Shown: positions 34,697 through 45,872 of the stretch, one piece after another | Layout: each line of letters begins with the position of its first letter | How positions within the stretch are numbered: position 1 is the first letter of the stretch | Origin: Micromussa lordhowensis | Lineage: Eukaryota > Cnidaria > Anthozoa > Scleractinia > Lobophylliidae | DNA: 64,000 nucleotides | NCBI GenBank assembly: GCA_964020085.1 | Contig: OZ026602.1 | Span: 34,296,875 to 34,360,874, forward strand | Direction: 5' to 3' | Translations under genes and position numbers: made by a program | Notes under the pieces: model-generated | What the model saw: the letters and a program-made list of their open reading frames with translations, nothing else | The model's database searches: none | What the model was told of the DNA's origin: nothing

Positions 34697-35403
34697 TTGA
34701 TCACTCTAACCCTATTAATGAAATTTTATTATTATTTTTTACTAAGTTATAATTGTTCAGCTCTTACCATGCTTATGTTTTTATATAATAACTTAGAAAT
34801 GAAAAATGGGTGTTGCTAAAGTCGTATTTGAGTTATAGGCATTTCATAATATTTTTGCTTTGGTGACTTGTTTGGTTAATAAAGCACTTGATCGCCAACA
34901 ATTGCGCATTTCTTTGAAATCATTATTGTAATGCCAACTAGTAAAGAATTAAGTATTGACCCAACAAACTGTAGCAGTTGAAAAGTACTAGGAACTGTTA
35001 CCAGCCTCCTTGTTATAAACACTTTTACAATCTGCTGTGCAAAGCATCCACGCCTCCAGGTAACTTTTAGTGATTGCATGCATGGGGTTTTGGCCTGCTT
35101 ACTGAGAAATAATTATATATTTATATATATTTATATCTCTACCATTTCCTAGAACGAAAAGAGGGGCCAACACTGGAAAAGATTTTGGTCTTTGCAACAG
35201 GAGCTGACAGCATTCCACCGATGGGGTTCCTTCCCAGTCCGACAATAGAATTCTGGAACAACATTCACCCACGCTCGAATGCTTGTGCCAATGTTATGGT
35301 TCTTCCTCTCCATCTACAGGATGGACTGAGCCTATCTTATGAGAAATTTTGTGATTTGATGGACAGGGGGATTTTAAATGCTCCCTGTTTTGGTTTAGCT
35401 TAA

Positions 35404-35777
35404 TTTTAATTTAGTTCTGCTTGTTGAACCACTATTTTTGGTTTCAAAATTGAATTTGGCCAGTACAACAGAGTGTTAGTCATTATGTTCCAGTACATAT
35501 TTTAATGTCGATATAGTTCATGTACTGCTGAGTAAGTTGTGGTTCCATGGCCATCTACCCTGTGTCAGTCTGCTATCAACTTTGCTTGTAAGTTTAAGAC
35601 CTCTCTCTAACGTAAACAAACAGCTTGTTATGGAAACAAAATTAAAAACTTTGCACGGGAGCCCAAATCTCCCAGGGGGAGTACATATCGATATCCGTGA
35701 GTGGATTTAGAAAGGGGGGTTCCAATTTCATAGGGGGGGGAATCGGCGCTAAAGATAAAGTAATTAATTTAAATTTC
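35404..35777. other. Short spacer between two pseudogenes
   Basis: No feature is recognised apart from G-rich blocks at 35716-35745 that may be a remnant of the GGCGGATCC MITE family. Confidence 0.35.
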
Positions 35778-36470
35778 TTACGGAACAGATAACTTCCTTC
35801 CTACAAAGTCAGCAGTGCGACGGTACAGTTCTTTTCCACAAGTCGGGGATAATGGGTCAACAAGGCATTGTAGTTCTGCAAACGCTGTGTCGTCCGGAGG
35901 ATTTGACGTAAAGGGGACTTGTACATGAGGCAAATTGGTGTAAATGAGCTCATCAATGTTTACACCCATCCATGCATCATTTGGCTCGCGGCCGACTCTG
36001 AAGGCCGTTACATGTAGATTTGTCGAAAAGATCTGAGCCGGGGTGTTGTTACCTTCTGTCGACCTGTTGTGATTATTATGTGCAGACACAAATTCTGCGA
36101 GATTCTTGTTCAAGCGCGGTAAGTAGACATAGTGAAGACAAAAGAGGTCTGTGTCATTCAGAGGGTCAAGAACACCCTCCCTTTCTAGGTCATAAAATTC
36201 GGATTTGAAAGCTGACAGTTCCTGTTCGTTTGCTGATCGGTTGTGTCGTTCGATCCTCTCCCCAAGCTGAAGTCATATCCCTCCAAACTAAAACATTCTC
36301 TCCTCAATGGTCACTGCGAATTCGCTGTGGCCTCCCGTACTTACGAACAGCTTCGTTGAAAGATGAAAGAACAGTTTCTCACTTATTGTTTGTGGAGCGA
36401 AGACAGAACGTGATAAGGCGGCTGTAACCATCAATACAGTGAAGGAGGAGAAGAGAACTGCTTTGTGGTT
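35778..36470 (-). pseudogene. Integrase-core (rve-like) protein fragment
   Basis: On the reverse strand, reading from about 36460: CIDGYSRLITF, ETVLSSFNEAVRKYGRPQ, RIRSDH-GENV, then LDPLNDTDLFCLHYVYLP, LNKNLAEFVSAHNNH and STEGNNTPAQIF, with a stop at 35778. The two aspartates in IDGYSR and RSDH fit the first two positions of a DDE integrase. Stops fall after STNNK and after RSDH and there are frame changes between blocks, so it is not functional. Related single-copy integrase-like proteins are common in cnidarian and fish genomes. No LTRs or reverse transcriptase accompany it. Confidence 0.6.
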
Positions 36471-37039
36471 CTTCAGTTTCTAAGCTGACAAATACATGCA
36501 TGGCCTATATGTAGGTCCTAATTGGTACCACTGCAGTCAGACAAAATGTTGGTACATCTTGGCCAGGCTTAAGCATTTCTAGTTACTTCTTACCTAACTT
36601 CATAATTCACTGCTATGATGAGTCAAACTAAGTTGTTAAAAAGTACTGAAATTTCCAATGGTGTAAGTAAAAAGATGAATGTAACAATTTGCTGATGTTG
36701 CAATGACCATGTTGAAACTGCAATACTGTTGTGTTAAGTGTCGAAAAGAAATTAAAGTCATCTTCCAGTTTCACTGTTTTATTGGAGGTTCTTCATTTAA
36801 CTGAGAAATCATGCTTGATTTCTTTCGCTGTTACACCTGCAAACTGTAAGACTGAATAATAATAGCCACATGTTTAAATTCTTGCAGTTAAAAGGCAGAG
36901 CTTGCAAGTGAACATCAAAAACTATTAAGATTGGTATGCTAGCGAATTCCCAGTATTTTCTTGGTATATGCATGTAATCACAGAGTAACTTGTGATTGTC
37001 TTTGTTTCTTGAGATGATTAAAGCCTGAAAATATTAACC
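36471..37039. other. Gene-less spacer
   Basis: No recognisable coding or repeat feature before the palindromic element. Confidence 0.35.
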
Positions 37040-37253
37040 CAAGAATAAAATAAAATTGGGAATTCTCAATTTTACCAATTTTGGGATTTGTTGCAAACAA
37101 ATATTTACCAAGTTTGAGAATTGGGGATTTTTTGTTCTTGGTAAATGGTTTTCTTTCCAAAAAATTCCCAAACTTGGTAAAATCAAGCATTCCCAATTTC
37201 ATTTATTCTTGGGAATTCTGCATTACCAAGGTTTTTCCCAAGTAACACAGACA

Positions 37254-37397
37254 TTGGTAAGTTAACTTCTACCAAGAAAATACCAACAATCAATTCTGAA
37301 ATTGGTAAGTTAATTTCTACCAAGAAAATACCAACATTCAATTTACAGATTGGTAAATTAATTTCTACCAAGAAAATACCAAACTTGTTTTACTTGG
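37254..37397 (+). repeat. Three-unit 48-bp tandem repeat
   Basis: Units start at 37254, 37302 and 37350 with TTGGTAARTTAAYTTCTACC then AAGAAAATACCAA. They lie within the palindromic element. Confidence 0.85.
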
Positions 37398-37420
37398 GAA
37401 AAACCTTGGTAATGTAGAAT

Positions 37421-37574
37421 AGCCCAATTTCGATATATTAAAATTCAGCCTAAAACAATAGACCTCAGCACGAGGCTCATGGGAATAACTACAGAGTTTG
37501 TGGGGTTTATTCCCACGAGCCTCGTGCTGAGGTCTATTGTTTTAGGCTGAATTTTAATGTATCGAAATTGGGCT
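37421..37574. repeat. 68-bp near-perfect palindrome, 18-bp loop
   Basis: Arms 37421-37488 and 37507-37574 mirror each other (AGCCCAATTTCGATA... / ...TATCGAAATTGGGCT) with about two mismatches. An arm of this length would extrude as a cruciform or fold in RNA. Confidence 0.85.
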
Positions 37575-37700
37575 ATTCCCAAGAATAAATGAAATTGGGA
37601 ATGCTCGATTTTACCAAGTTTGGGAATTTGTTGGGAATAAAGCCATTTACAAAGAAAAAAACATTTTATTACCAAATTTGGGAACTGGGGATTTTTTCCT

Positions 37701-38419
37701 GTGAATGTGAGCATCATTGCTTATTACTTGCATTTACTTGCTTTGAAACAAAATGGCTTTTTCTAACATTGCTTGCTTGTTTGCAGGTTTGCCAGTGTTT
37801 TCACAGTCGAAACTTGTTTCTTGTTTGTCTCTGTGTGCAAGTTGAACCGGAAGTCGTCGTAAGTATAACCTTAGGATGTCATATTTGTCATGGATGTAAA
37901 CAGGGAACGATGCCTGTTATGTCACTTGCTTGTTTTTGTTTTGGAATGCGTTGGCATGAGACTTTGGGTGCCATCTTTAGGCCTAATTAAATGTAGGATT
38001 GGCCAAATTAGCATACTTTTGGTGAAAGCGAGCAAAAACAGAAAACAAACAAATAAGAACCACAAGTAACTAAAAAACATAATGGACAACATACAATAGC
38101 GGATAATACCTAGCACAACACATCGACAACTAAGAAACGCACCGTAAATGGCCCTACAACGCGCCACAATAGAGTAGTTTTGCATTCTGCGCTGAGCTGC
38201 ATCATAGAAGATAAGAGTATTGACACGATTAACACTACCGCTTAACAATTCTCATGACTAGTAATGTTTGTGCACTTTACGCTAAAAACAACAAAAAAAC
38301 AATAACTATTTAGAGATCAGGATTACAATGTTTTACACACAAAGACAGTTCTGATTATGACATGTATCATACCTAGTGGGCCAAAGGCGGAACCCTGGCA
38401 TTAGGCTGCATTTTGGTCG
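37701..38419. other. Spacer before the BEL/Pao fragment
   Basis: No exon or repeat is recognised with confidence. Confidence 0.35.
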
Positions 38420-38602
38420 TTGTCATCATGGGGCTGCATATTGACTCTTGAACCATTTACAGTAGCAAAAAGAATCATGTGCTGTAGCTTGCTTGTTAAG
38501 CCATTTGCACCATTTTTCTTAAACACTATCTTCGATGTTTTCGTCCCAGTTTGTGTTTCCTTTTCAAGCCTCCTGCATCATTATCTTGGCTTTGACATTG
38601 AC

Positions 38603-39319
38603 TCATTCTATGAATCCTAGCGGGTCAAATAATTTAAATGATAGACTGAGCGCTGCTCGTTTTGTGAGTTTCGTTGTGTTAGTGTTGCAAATCTCTTCAC
38701 ATAGCTTTGTGAGCGGTAATGTGAGCGTGTCTGTTTCGGTATTCCACTTCAGCCCTGAGACTTTGACAGTAGACTCTGCATACACGTCGTCGGATCGTGC
38801 TTGGTCATTCAGCGACGTGCAGTTGCTGGACCATTGCCTTAGGTTCATGCTTGCTTTGTTGAACATGTCCCTCGATGATGTGTAGTATTGAAATGCTTCC
38901 GCTTCTGTGTTTGTTCCGCTCACGACATTGTCCATATATATGGATTGTTGGAGGTCAGTAGCTATAGCGTTGGCTTCTTTATTTAGGTGGTATTGTGCTG
39001 TTGCGTTCAACAAGAACAGTGAGGGTGCTGCTACAAATAATATGCGACAGAATCGGTAAGTGATTATGTTGTCTGGACTGTTTGCAGGCTTGTTAACGTC
39101 TCTGAGCCAGAGAAATCTGGTGGCATCACGGTCTTCCTTGTTTAGTTCAATTTGTAGAAAGGCTTTCTCGATATCTGCTGTGAATGCCACTTTGTGTAGT
39201 CTGAACTTAGCTAGCATGCATTCAAGATTCTGTATTAGGTTTGGTCCGGTGTAAAGGCAATGGTTAAGGCTCAGAGCTTGGTGTGAAAGCCGTGCTGATA
39301 TGTCATAGACGATTCTCAT
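38603..39319 (-). pseudogene. BEL/Pao reverse transcriptase segment
   Basis: Open for 238 codons. It contains VYDISARLS, LNHCLYTGPNLIQNL, ADIEKAFLQIEL, RDATRFLWLRD and ITYRFCRILF, typical of the Pao-type RT palm. The catalytic YxDD-like site reads SIYMDNVVSG. The segment stops after FDPLGFIE, where related polyproteins continue. Similarity continues weakly to about 38420 through stop codons. Confidence 0.85.
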
Positions 39320-39801
39320 GGCCGTTGTTGAGCTCTCCTTAAAAACTGGGAAGTGTGGTATATTGTGTAATACACCTTCGTGTGCTGTTGGCTCCTCAAT
39401 TTCTTCTATGAATCCCCGTTTTAGTTGGTCCAGCAGTTGTTTGTCGTATTTGTATATGAGCTGTGGGTCTTTCTTTGTGAGAGTATGCTGTTCAGTCGCT
39501 TTTTGGCAAGGCCGAGGTTAGAGGGGATGTTTTGCCTGTTGTCTTTCCATGGGAGTCGCACGTTGTACCTCTTTGTCGCGGTGTTAAAGGTTATTGTTTC
39601 TTGAAATTGCTTTTGAACGTCTGAGTCGTTACCGTCATTTTCTTCAGGGATGTTACATATTTCCCAGAACTTCCTTAGTGTGTCGTTTAGGTCTTCTTGT
39701 TGTATGAGCGTTGTGCCTCTGATTTGCTGACAAATTGTGTTCAATGTTTTATAGTGCGCTGTAGTTGGAGTTGGTCCTGATAGGAGCCACCTGAATTTGC
39801 T

Positions 39802-40239
39802 TCATATTGCCATCCATCTCTCGTCCTTGGATTTTTTCGTTTCTCCGGTTATAATCTGGACGTAGTTGTCGTTTCCTATCAGGATGTCTACCGGTTGTTT
39901 GCCAGTTTCTCTCACTGAGTAGGCTATCTTGAGGTTTCTGAATTCGGTTGGAAGGTTTGTTGCCTGTGTGTTGTTTGAGAGTGGAGGGCACATGGTAGGT
40001 GCTACAAGAGCTGTTATCGCGAGTTTTTTGTTCTCCTCTCTTAAGGAGAGTGAGATGACGTCGTATGCTTTAGTGGTACTTTCCGTAGTACTGAATTTGT
40101 TTATGTCGAGTGTTTCTCTCTTTCTGGGTTCGAGTTTTAGTTTTCTCTTCAGCTGTTGTGAGACAAATGTTTTCTGTGATCTGGTGTCATTGAGTATGCG
40201 TGCTTGACAGGTGTTCATGTGCCTGTATGCGACGACCAT
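39802..40239 (-). pseudogene. BEL/Pao aspartic protease (A17-like) segment
   Basis: Contains ARILNDTRSQKTFVS near the start, where family members carry the catalytic D-S/T-G-type site, and PVDILIGNDNYVQII near the end. A frame change separates it from the following linker (39421-39744). Confidence 0.65.
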
Positions 40240-40389
40240 GGCAGTTTGTAATGATACGTTTCTATTTGTTGTTGTGGAGAGTGTTTTTATATCTTTTGAG
40301 TTTTCCTGCTTGTCTGGTTTTTGTTTCGGTTTGTGAGTTTGACCGTGATTTGGTTCGCAATTGGACGTATGATGTTTGAGGCTGCAGTT

Positions 40390-40540
40390 GAGGCAACGGC
40401 CTTTGGATCGGCACTGCTGCTTATTGTGTCCTGAGCATAGACAGTTGAAGCATCTCCTTTTTTGAATTAATATGGACCTTCTTTGTTCTGCCGATTTTAC
40501 AGTCTGGCATTTGTCGGCGCAGTGTTTGTCATCGCAGTAG
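40390..40540 (-). pseudogene. Gag zinc-knuckle segment
   Basis: The reverse strand encodes a CFNCLCSGHNKQQC followed by CLNCSLKHH, which are CCHC-like knuckles placed between gag and protease as expected for BEL/Pao. Confidence 0.6.
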
Positions 40541-40874
40541 ATGCACGCTGTGGTTTCATTCTTCTCTGAGATGCGTGCGTATGTATATTTATCCTTTTGT
40601 GATGCTTTGTGTTGCTGTGATTTGGTGAATAGTGCGTTGGCTGTCGGTATGATGATGTCGTCTAGTATCGCACCTCACGGTTCGGTTTCCTGAGTTGTTT
40701 GGCTGCTTTCGATTATTTCTATTTCTTTGCGGAGCGTTTCTCGTAAATCGTTTAGTGACCTGCATGCATTAGGGTTCGCTCTGAATATTGTGCATCGCAG
40801 TTTGGCTGGTAGTTTTTTCAGTAGTGTGGGGATTAAGAGACTTCTGTATGAGTCTGTCTGTACATCTAGTGTTT

Positions 40875-41273
40875 CTAGGACACGAATGTTAGTTTTGCAG
40901 CTGTCATAGAATTTGAAAGGTATTCCATGTAAGCGTTAATAAGCGTTTGCTTTCTACCAAAGCGTTCTTTTAGCAGTTCGATTGCTTTTCCGTAGTTCTG
41001 TGACGTGATTGGCAGTCCGGCGATGGCGCGCGCTGCTTCGTTTGCCAACATTCCCTTCAAATAGTACTTTTTATCTATATCACTTAGGCTGTCATTTTCA
41101 TGTACGGCATTCCTGAAGCTGTCCCAGAATGTCAGCCACTCTAACGGGTTTCCGTTGAAAGGCTGGATTTGCAGTTTTGGGAGATTGACGTGAATGTTTT
41201 GTTTGGTTTGCTGGGGGTTAATATAATGGAACAGACTCAGTGTTCGTTGATTTTTTGTGAGAAATTTCCTCAT
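40875..41273 (-). pseudogene. BEL/Pao gag (DUF1759-like) segment
   Basis: Contains LPKLQIQPFNGNPLEW, FWDSFRNAVHEN, KKYYLKGMLANEAARAI and AIELLKERFGRK, the diagnostic order of the Pao gag domain. It is open for 132 codons, then frameshifts. Confidence 0.8.
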
Positions 41274-41286
41274 TTTGAGTATTCCG

Positions 41287-41568
41287 AAATGGATTGGCAG
41301 GGATGGTTTCGTATGCGCTGTAACCTTTAAAATTGGTAAAGGAAACTTCCTTTCAAGACCAATCGAAAAACTCTATCCGATAGAAGTGTCCACTGATTAC
41401 CTAGAGCATAAAGAACCAACTATTAAGATGGACGCAGAGCAAGACATGAAAAACAAAAAAACACGACCAACCCGAGCCGCAGCTCGGATGGCTGAACAGC
41501 GGATTAAAGAACTGTCTCAACTTAAACAAAATTTAGTTTTCTTATTTCCTATCTCTAATGTTTAATAA
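41287..41568 (+). pseudogene. BEL/Pao integrase C-terminal fragment, forward strand
   Basis: Contains GRDGFVCAVTFKIGKG and LSRPIEKLYPIEV, the C-terminal end (DUF5641-like) of Pao polyproteins, followed by a charged tail and a stop at 41563-41565. It faces away from the gag fragment at 41273, so two element pieces meet head to head at about 41280. Confidence 0.7.
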
Positions 41569-41629
41569 CTTGATTGTCAAAACAGTATCAATGTATAATT
41601 ACAAATACTTCATCGCTGGCCCAGGAGAA

Positions 41630-41789
41630 TGTCACAGACCCACAATCTATGAAATGTTACATCATCAATCCTGTAATTAAGTTAAGTAATTAAGTTAAGT
41701 AATTAAGTACGTCTCTCCCAATAAAAAGACACGTTCAACCTTCAGTCTGACGTTTTCCTAAACATTTCATAGATTGTGGGTCTATGACA
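41630..41789 (+). mobile_element. Probable 160-bp 3' LTR
   Basis: Starts TGTCACAGACCCACAATC and ends GATTGTGGGTCTATGACA, so the TG...CA ends lie in an inverted repeat of about 28 bp. It contains AATAAA at 41719-41725. It lies 65 bp after the BEL/Pao polyprotein stop, where a 3' LTR is expected. No second LTR is in the window. Confidence 0.55.
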
Positions 41790-42020
41790 GGGACACTTTT
41801 AAGTAAAAATATCGCCAGAAAATGCACATCACCTTGTTAACCTCGCTTTCATGTGAGATTTACAGTGATATCAGAAAACACCCCCTTAACTCAAAACCTA
41901 TACCTTAAATTGGCTCTACAAACTACCTAGCGTTATTCAGGAGGTCTTGTTCTCTCAAAATTCATTATGAGACCTTTTCTGTGGTGATGGGAGAACGAAG
42001 CCCCTTTTTTCCGGTTTCAG

Positions 42021-42176
42021 CTCCTGGACTATTCAGATTATATCAGCCAAAAGTACAATAGTAAAGTGGCTACTAAGTGCTGGGCAGACATCAGAAGAGC
42101 TGTCAATCAAAAGTGCAACGATATCAGGAAGAAAAATATGGCAGGCTCTGCTGAACATCTGCAAGATGAAAATTAG
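42021..42176 (+). CDS. Candidate terminal exon, SANT/Myb-like fragment
   Basis: Follows a strong acceptor (CTTTTTTCCGGTTTCAG), is open in phase 0 for 51 codons and ends with TAG. It contains LLDYSDYISQKYN, KCWADIRRAVNQKCNDIR. The W-x-x-I-R-x-x-V-N pattern resembles the last helix of Myb/SANT-like DNA-binding domains found in transposon-associated proteins. No upstream exon was identified. Confidence 0.35.
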   Translation, partial: LLDYSDYISQKYNSKVATKCWADIRRAVNQKCNDIRKKNMAGSAEHLQDEN

Positions 42177-43100
42177 ATTCATTCATCTTAATTACACTGC
42201 AGCCATCTAAAGAGTAAACTCCATTATCCAGAACCAGGCTTTTAGCTAGACCTTAAAAACTGGGTATCCGGGATGCATGTGTTTCCATGAAATTATAAGT
42301 GATTGAGAAACTTTGTGTGGTAAAAATATTGAGTTTTTAAAGATGGCTGTGGTGTAATAAGGGAAATTTAGAGTAATAATTAGAGTAATTTTTCTTCTCA
42401 TCTTAATATTCCAAAATTGCAGTTCTTCGAAAATATGCCCGTCACATGATTTTCTTTTTCTTTTTTCTGTTTTAAGACCAAAAATGTCCTATGAAAATGT
42501 AAGACCAAGGGCGTATTTTCAGATTTTAATGGTGTGCAATGAAACTCAGAATTTATTTCACGTTCTGGCTATTGTTTTGTTTATGTTTATTTAAAATTGA
42601 GTTTACAGTGAAAACCTGCAAGTAAGAACCTAGTTTTTAAGAAACCTTTCACTAGAATGTGTTATGTTAACTTTGAGAAAAAATATTGATTAGACATGCC
42701 TCTTTTGCAGATATCATTTCCTTGTTTGGAGTAATTGTCATGGTAAATTATCAACATTCATTAATTGTGCAAAGAAAAAATGTATAAAAGAAATAAACTG
42801 GCTCATTTTTTCAAACGTGCAGCAGAAATCTCTGCAAAAAGGGACATGTATTTCATGCATTTAATAAGTTTTTCGGAACGAAGCTAGTGACACACACTTA
42901 AAGGTTAAAATAAAAAGAATTGTTATTGCATTCTATAACTACCCAGACAACCACAGAATATTATTACAAAGATTATTGTATAATAATTCAAATTGCAATA
43001 CCTGGAAATAAAAAATAAATAAACAAACAAATTAACCAAAACTCTTTGGTAGAATAAGTTATGTTAGCATGAAAAAACTGATTGGATATGCTTCTTTTTG
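42177..43100. other. Gene-less AT-rich stretch
   Basis: No supported feature. The next recognisable items are a 27-bp palindrome and a short microsatellite. Confidence 0.35.
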
Positions 43101-43127
43101 CTCATGGATGTATTACATCCATGAGCT
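43101..43127. repeat. Perfect 27-bp palindrome
   Basis: GCTCATGGATGTA and TACATCCATGAGC around a single central base. Confidence 0.7.
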
Positions 43128-43149
43128 TAGGAGGCAGTCGGATGGCGCT

Positions 43150-43177
43150 CGATCACTCACTCACTCACTCACTCGAT
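43150..43177 (+). repeat. (ACTC)n microsatellite
   Basis: About six tandem ACTC units. Confidence 0.85.
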
Positions 43178-43584
43178 TCTGATTAATTTATTCATTAAAA
43201 ACGGATTAAATAGTTTTCTCCTATCTCTCCCCTGCTAAGTATGGTTTTGTCCTGTATACTTCGCCCTGTAGGTTTGGCAGGTTTTAGGGGGGACTAGAGG
43301 GGGAATTTCTGTCCAGCCTTAGCATGGAGTTTAAACATGGCGGTTGACGCGACACGAAGGTGGTTTTTGGTTCAATCCGTGGTGTTAAGCTAAGCGAAAG
43401 CTAAGCAACAGTAGCTGCGACCAATGGACATGGAAAAATTAGAAGGACGTACTTTACCATTTTTGTGCGACAGCATAGCGTAACGCGGCAGGAGGATTGT
43501 TTTTCGTTCAGTTAGACCTTCGTAAAGTAAAATGGACAATTGTCAAATAAAGGAATACTAGCCACGGCAGAAGGCAGGAGGCAG

Positions 43585-43947
43585 AAGATGGGTTTTAAAT
43601 TAAGAAATATTTTTTCAGTGAAGGATTCTGTCCCAAGAAAACTTCGTTCACGTGTGATTTACAAATTTACTTGTGCTTGCTGTAATGCTTGCTATATCGG
43701 CGAAACTGGTCATCATTTTTCCACACGTGTCCGTGAACATCTCTCTTCAGACAAGTCCTCACACATCTTCAAACACTTACAAAGCTCTGAACGTTGTCGC
43801 CAATCCTGCTCTGCGGATTGTTTCGAAATCCTTGATTCTGCCCCTACTAAATTTCAGCTTAAACTTAAGGAGGCTATGCATATAAATTGGGAAAAGCCTA
43901 ATTTAAACCAACAGGTTCATCACGTCAACCTGACACTTACGCTTTAG
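43585..43947 (+). pseudogene. Penelope-like element fragment: GIY-YIG endonuclease
   Basis: Open frame with VIYKFTCACCNACYIGE (the YIG end of a GIY-YIG nuclease), FSTRVREHL, SSHIFKHL and FQLKLKEAMHINWEKPNLN, the conserved C-terminal end of Penelope-like proteins. The reverse transcriptase is missing, a 5' truncation typical of these retroelements. The frame itself is intact to the TAG at 43945-43947. A hammerhead-like motif follows at 44075. Confidence 0.8.
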
Positions 43948-44074
43948 GCTTTGTATTCTTCTTACCTTGTAACTCACTCAAATATGTAAACTATTTTTGC
44001 CACTTAATCATAATTAATTATTTATGTTTCGCTTAGTTGTTATATAGTCCAACGGTTTTTCAAACATTATGTAA

Positions 44075-44107
44075 CTGACGATGATGTTCGTAACATCGAA
44101 ACATGTC
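44075..44107 (+). ncRNA. Hammerhead-like ribozyme motif of a Penelope-like element
   Basis: CTGACGA, a hairpin GATGTT-CGT-AACATC, then GAAAC and a downstream GTC reproduce the core order CUGANGA / stem II / GAAA. One extra base (T) sits before stem II. Penelope-like elements are known to carry such motifs in their terminal repeats, and this one lies 130 nt after a Penelope ORF on the same strand. Confidence 0.55.
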
Positions 44108-45860
44108 TTTTAGATTAAAAAATGTCGTAATCTTCTTAAAAATAACGATTTGCTTTCTGCTGTCTCGACCTTTTGGTTCTATTATCCACGACATAGCAGC
44201 CACATATATGAAATACATGTATCTAAATGTATCAAGCAACTATTTAAATCACATGGCAAAACAATCAGAAAATTTATTGGCAGAAACAAAGAGGGGTAGG
44301 AATAAACTATGCTATTCATGACATGTCCCTAAATTCCTAGTCTTCATAGACATTCAAAATTACATGTAACTCTACCAATATGTACAGATGTTGTACATAA
44401 CAATACATTTTTCCCAGGTTAAAAGGATTATTTTAGCCCCAATGTTTCTTCAGCAAAAGTATGACACAATAACTGGCATTTCCTTTCTTAAACTCTTTCC
44501 AGAAAAGTAAGAAATACACTGGGACACTGCACAGTTAGGTAAGTAGCTTATTTTTATTAGGGGAGAGGGGCGCAATGGAGGAGAAAGGGAAGGAAATTAA
44601 AGATATATTCATATTTTCAGTGACAGCATATTATAGAGTGTATAACCCTTTAACGTGTCACTATTATCTTTATTGTGCATTGCAGGGGAAGCAAGTTGTA
44701 CTATTGAGCATCTGCATTTAACTCTGATGAACACTGCAATAACGACTACAGTAAGCAGATGTTAGCATTAACACCAACCTTACTGTTTATAAGCTGCCAA
44801 ATATAACATCAAAAGACTTAGTACAAACTGGTGTTAACAACACAAGTCGCCCTGAAAACTTCATGGAATTAACCTGAGATTTACAGATGGATGTGGAATT
44901 CTCCTGTTTACAAACAACAACAACAAAAACAACAACTTTATTGACCCTTACACTTGACAGAAATTAAATTAACATGAAATAAAAATTAAAACTGAAAGGG
45001 TGTTGGCTTCCTAAAATAAGGAAAGAAGCTAAATTACATAAAATAAAAAGAGAATAAGCTGCTTTCAAGACTTGTGTCAGCTGACACTTAAAACTGTTGA
45101 AACTCATTCTTTGCAAAAGACATTGGTTACAAGCAATATAAAATGGCTCTCCAAGCTGCACATATAATTAATTACAGAGTTGGAAACACGTGATGGGAAT
45201 TTTATCCATGTATGTTTCTTAAAGTCAAGAATGTCAACAAGTTAAATCCATCTAAACTTACTGTGTGTCACACCTTAACTCAAGAAATAAACTTATAGCT
45301 TTAGAGTGGAATACAGAAATTCCACAGAAACATAATATTGTGGAGAAGTACAATCAGTCCTTTTGTTAGGACTACAGTGAAATGAAAAAGTTTAAGAGCC
45401 CATCATAAAGGAGCACAAAAGCTGAATGTGTTTATCTGTCTCTATTTAAAGTAAAATACATGTACAAATCTTGCAATATTTAATTGAAGTATAAGCTACC
45501 CTAACTGTTCCAGCTTATACCTGTTGAATTTCCATTCAGTTCTTAAAATGGTGGTTATCATGCTGTACTTCTACTGTATGTGTGCCCTGCTCCTATAAGA
45601 TTGTCATTTATAACTGAGCAAACATTGTATAATGTGTCTGTATGGGAGACTGCTGGCCAGAATGTCTCCTCTTAGCTTTTATGTGCTACATTATGGAAGA
45701 AGTATTTCAGTTGACTTGATAAGAAGGAAAATGCTCCTGATAAAAGCAGTGTTCATCTTGATTTTGTTGTTGCACTCATTTGAAATCTATTTTCAATTAT
45801 GTAATTAATGGTTATTTATAATTTATAAAATAGTTTTTTTTCCATAGAGCAAATTCAGCC
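44108..45860. other. Mostly gene-less; probable reverse-strand retroposon 3' end at 44915-45160
   Basis: On the reverse strand 45160-44915 ends in GGTCAATAAAG followed by (TTG)n, the form of a non-LTR retroposon 3' end with a microsatellite-like tail. No protein domain is recognisable in the retained part. I see nothing else between 44.1 and 45.86 kb. Confidence 0.4.
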
Positions 45861-45872
45861 ACCTAAAGGGTG

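Larger units (their letters stand above)
32789..35403 (+). pseudogene. HECT-domain E3 ubiquitin ligase, decayed
   Basis: Exons by splice signals: 32789-32928, 33217-33339, 33448 to about 33763, 34117-34510 and 35153-35403. The first encodes tandem 8-residue repeats of the HGSPANDQ type (24-bp DNA period). The second is acidic and holds a ubiquitin-interacting-motif-like DYDIQMAIETS. The third begins the HECT N-lobe (RRTHVLEDGLKKL, VDLGGLTRECLRLAIREL), the fourth covers the middle of the lobe, and the last is the C-lobe with the catalytic cysteine in NACANVMVLPLH (35284-35286) and a terminal ILNAPCFGLA. Damage: a frameshift near 33541, a TGA at 34486-34488, and a missing middle exon, shown by a phase clash between exons three and four. 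Living relatives transfer ubiquitin through that cysteine; G2E3-like proteins are the nearest type I can name. The upstream part of the gene is absent. Confidence 0.75.
37040..37700. mobile_element. Nested palindromic (fold-back) element
   Basis: Outer arms share CCCAAGAATAAA..AAATTGGGAAT and ACCAAGTTTGGGAATT blocks in direct and inverted form (37040-37200 and 37577-37700). A second layer pairs CATTACCAAGGTTTTTCCC (about 37221) with GGGAAAAACCTTGGTAATG (about 37396). A perfect core palindrome lies at 37421-37574 and a 48-bp tandem repeat at 37254-37397. No coding capacity. Confidence 0.7.
38420..41280 (-). mobile_element. BEL/Pao retrotransposon fragment, reverse strand
   Basis: Gag (DUF1759-like), CCHC-type zinc knuckle, aspartic-protease region and reverse transcriptase appear in that order on the reverse strand. 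RNase H and integrase are missing after the RT, and 5' sequence before gag is missing at 41280. Stops and frame changes lie between blocks. No LTR was found on either side of this fragment. Confidence 0.85.
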
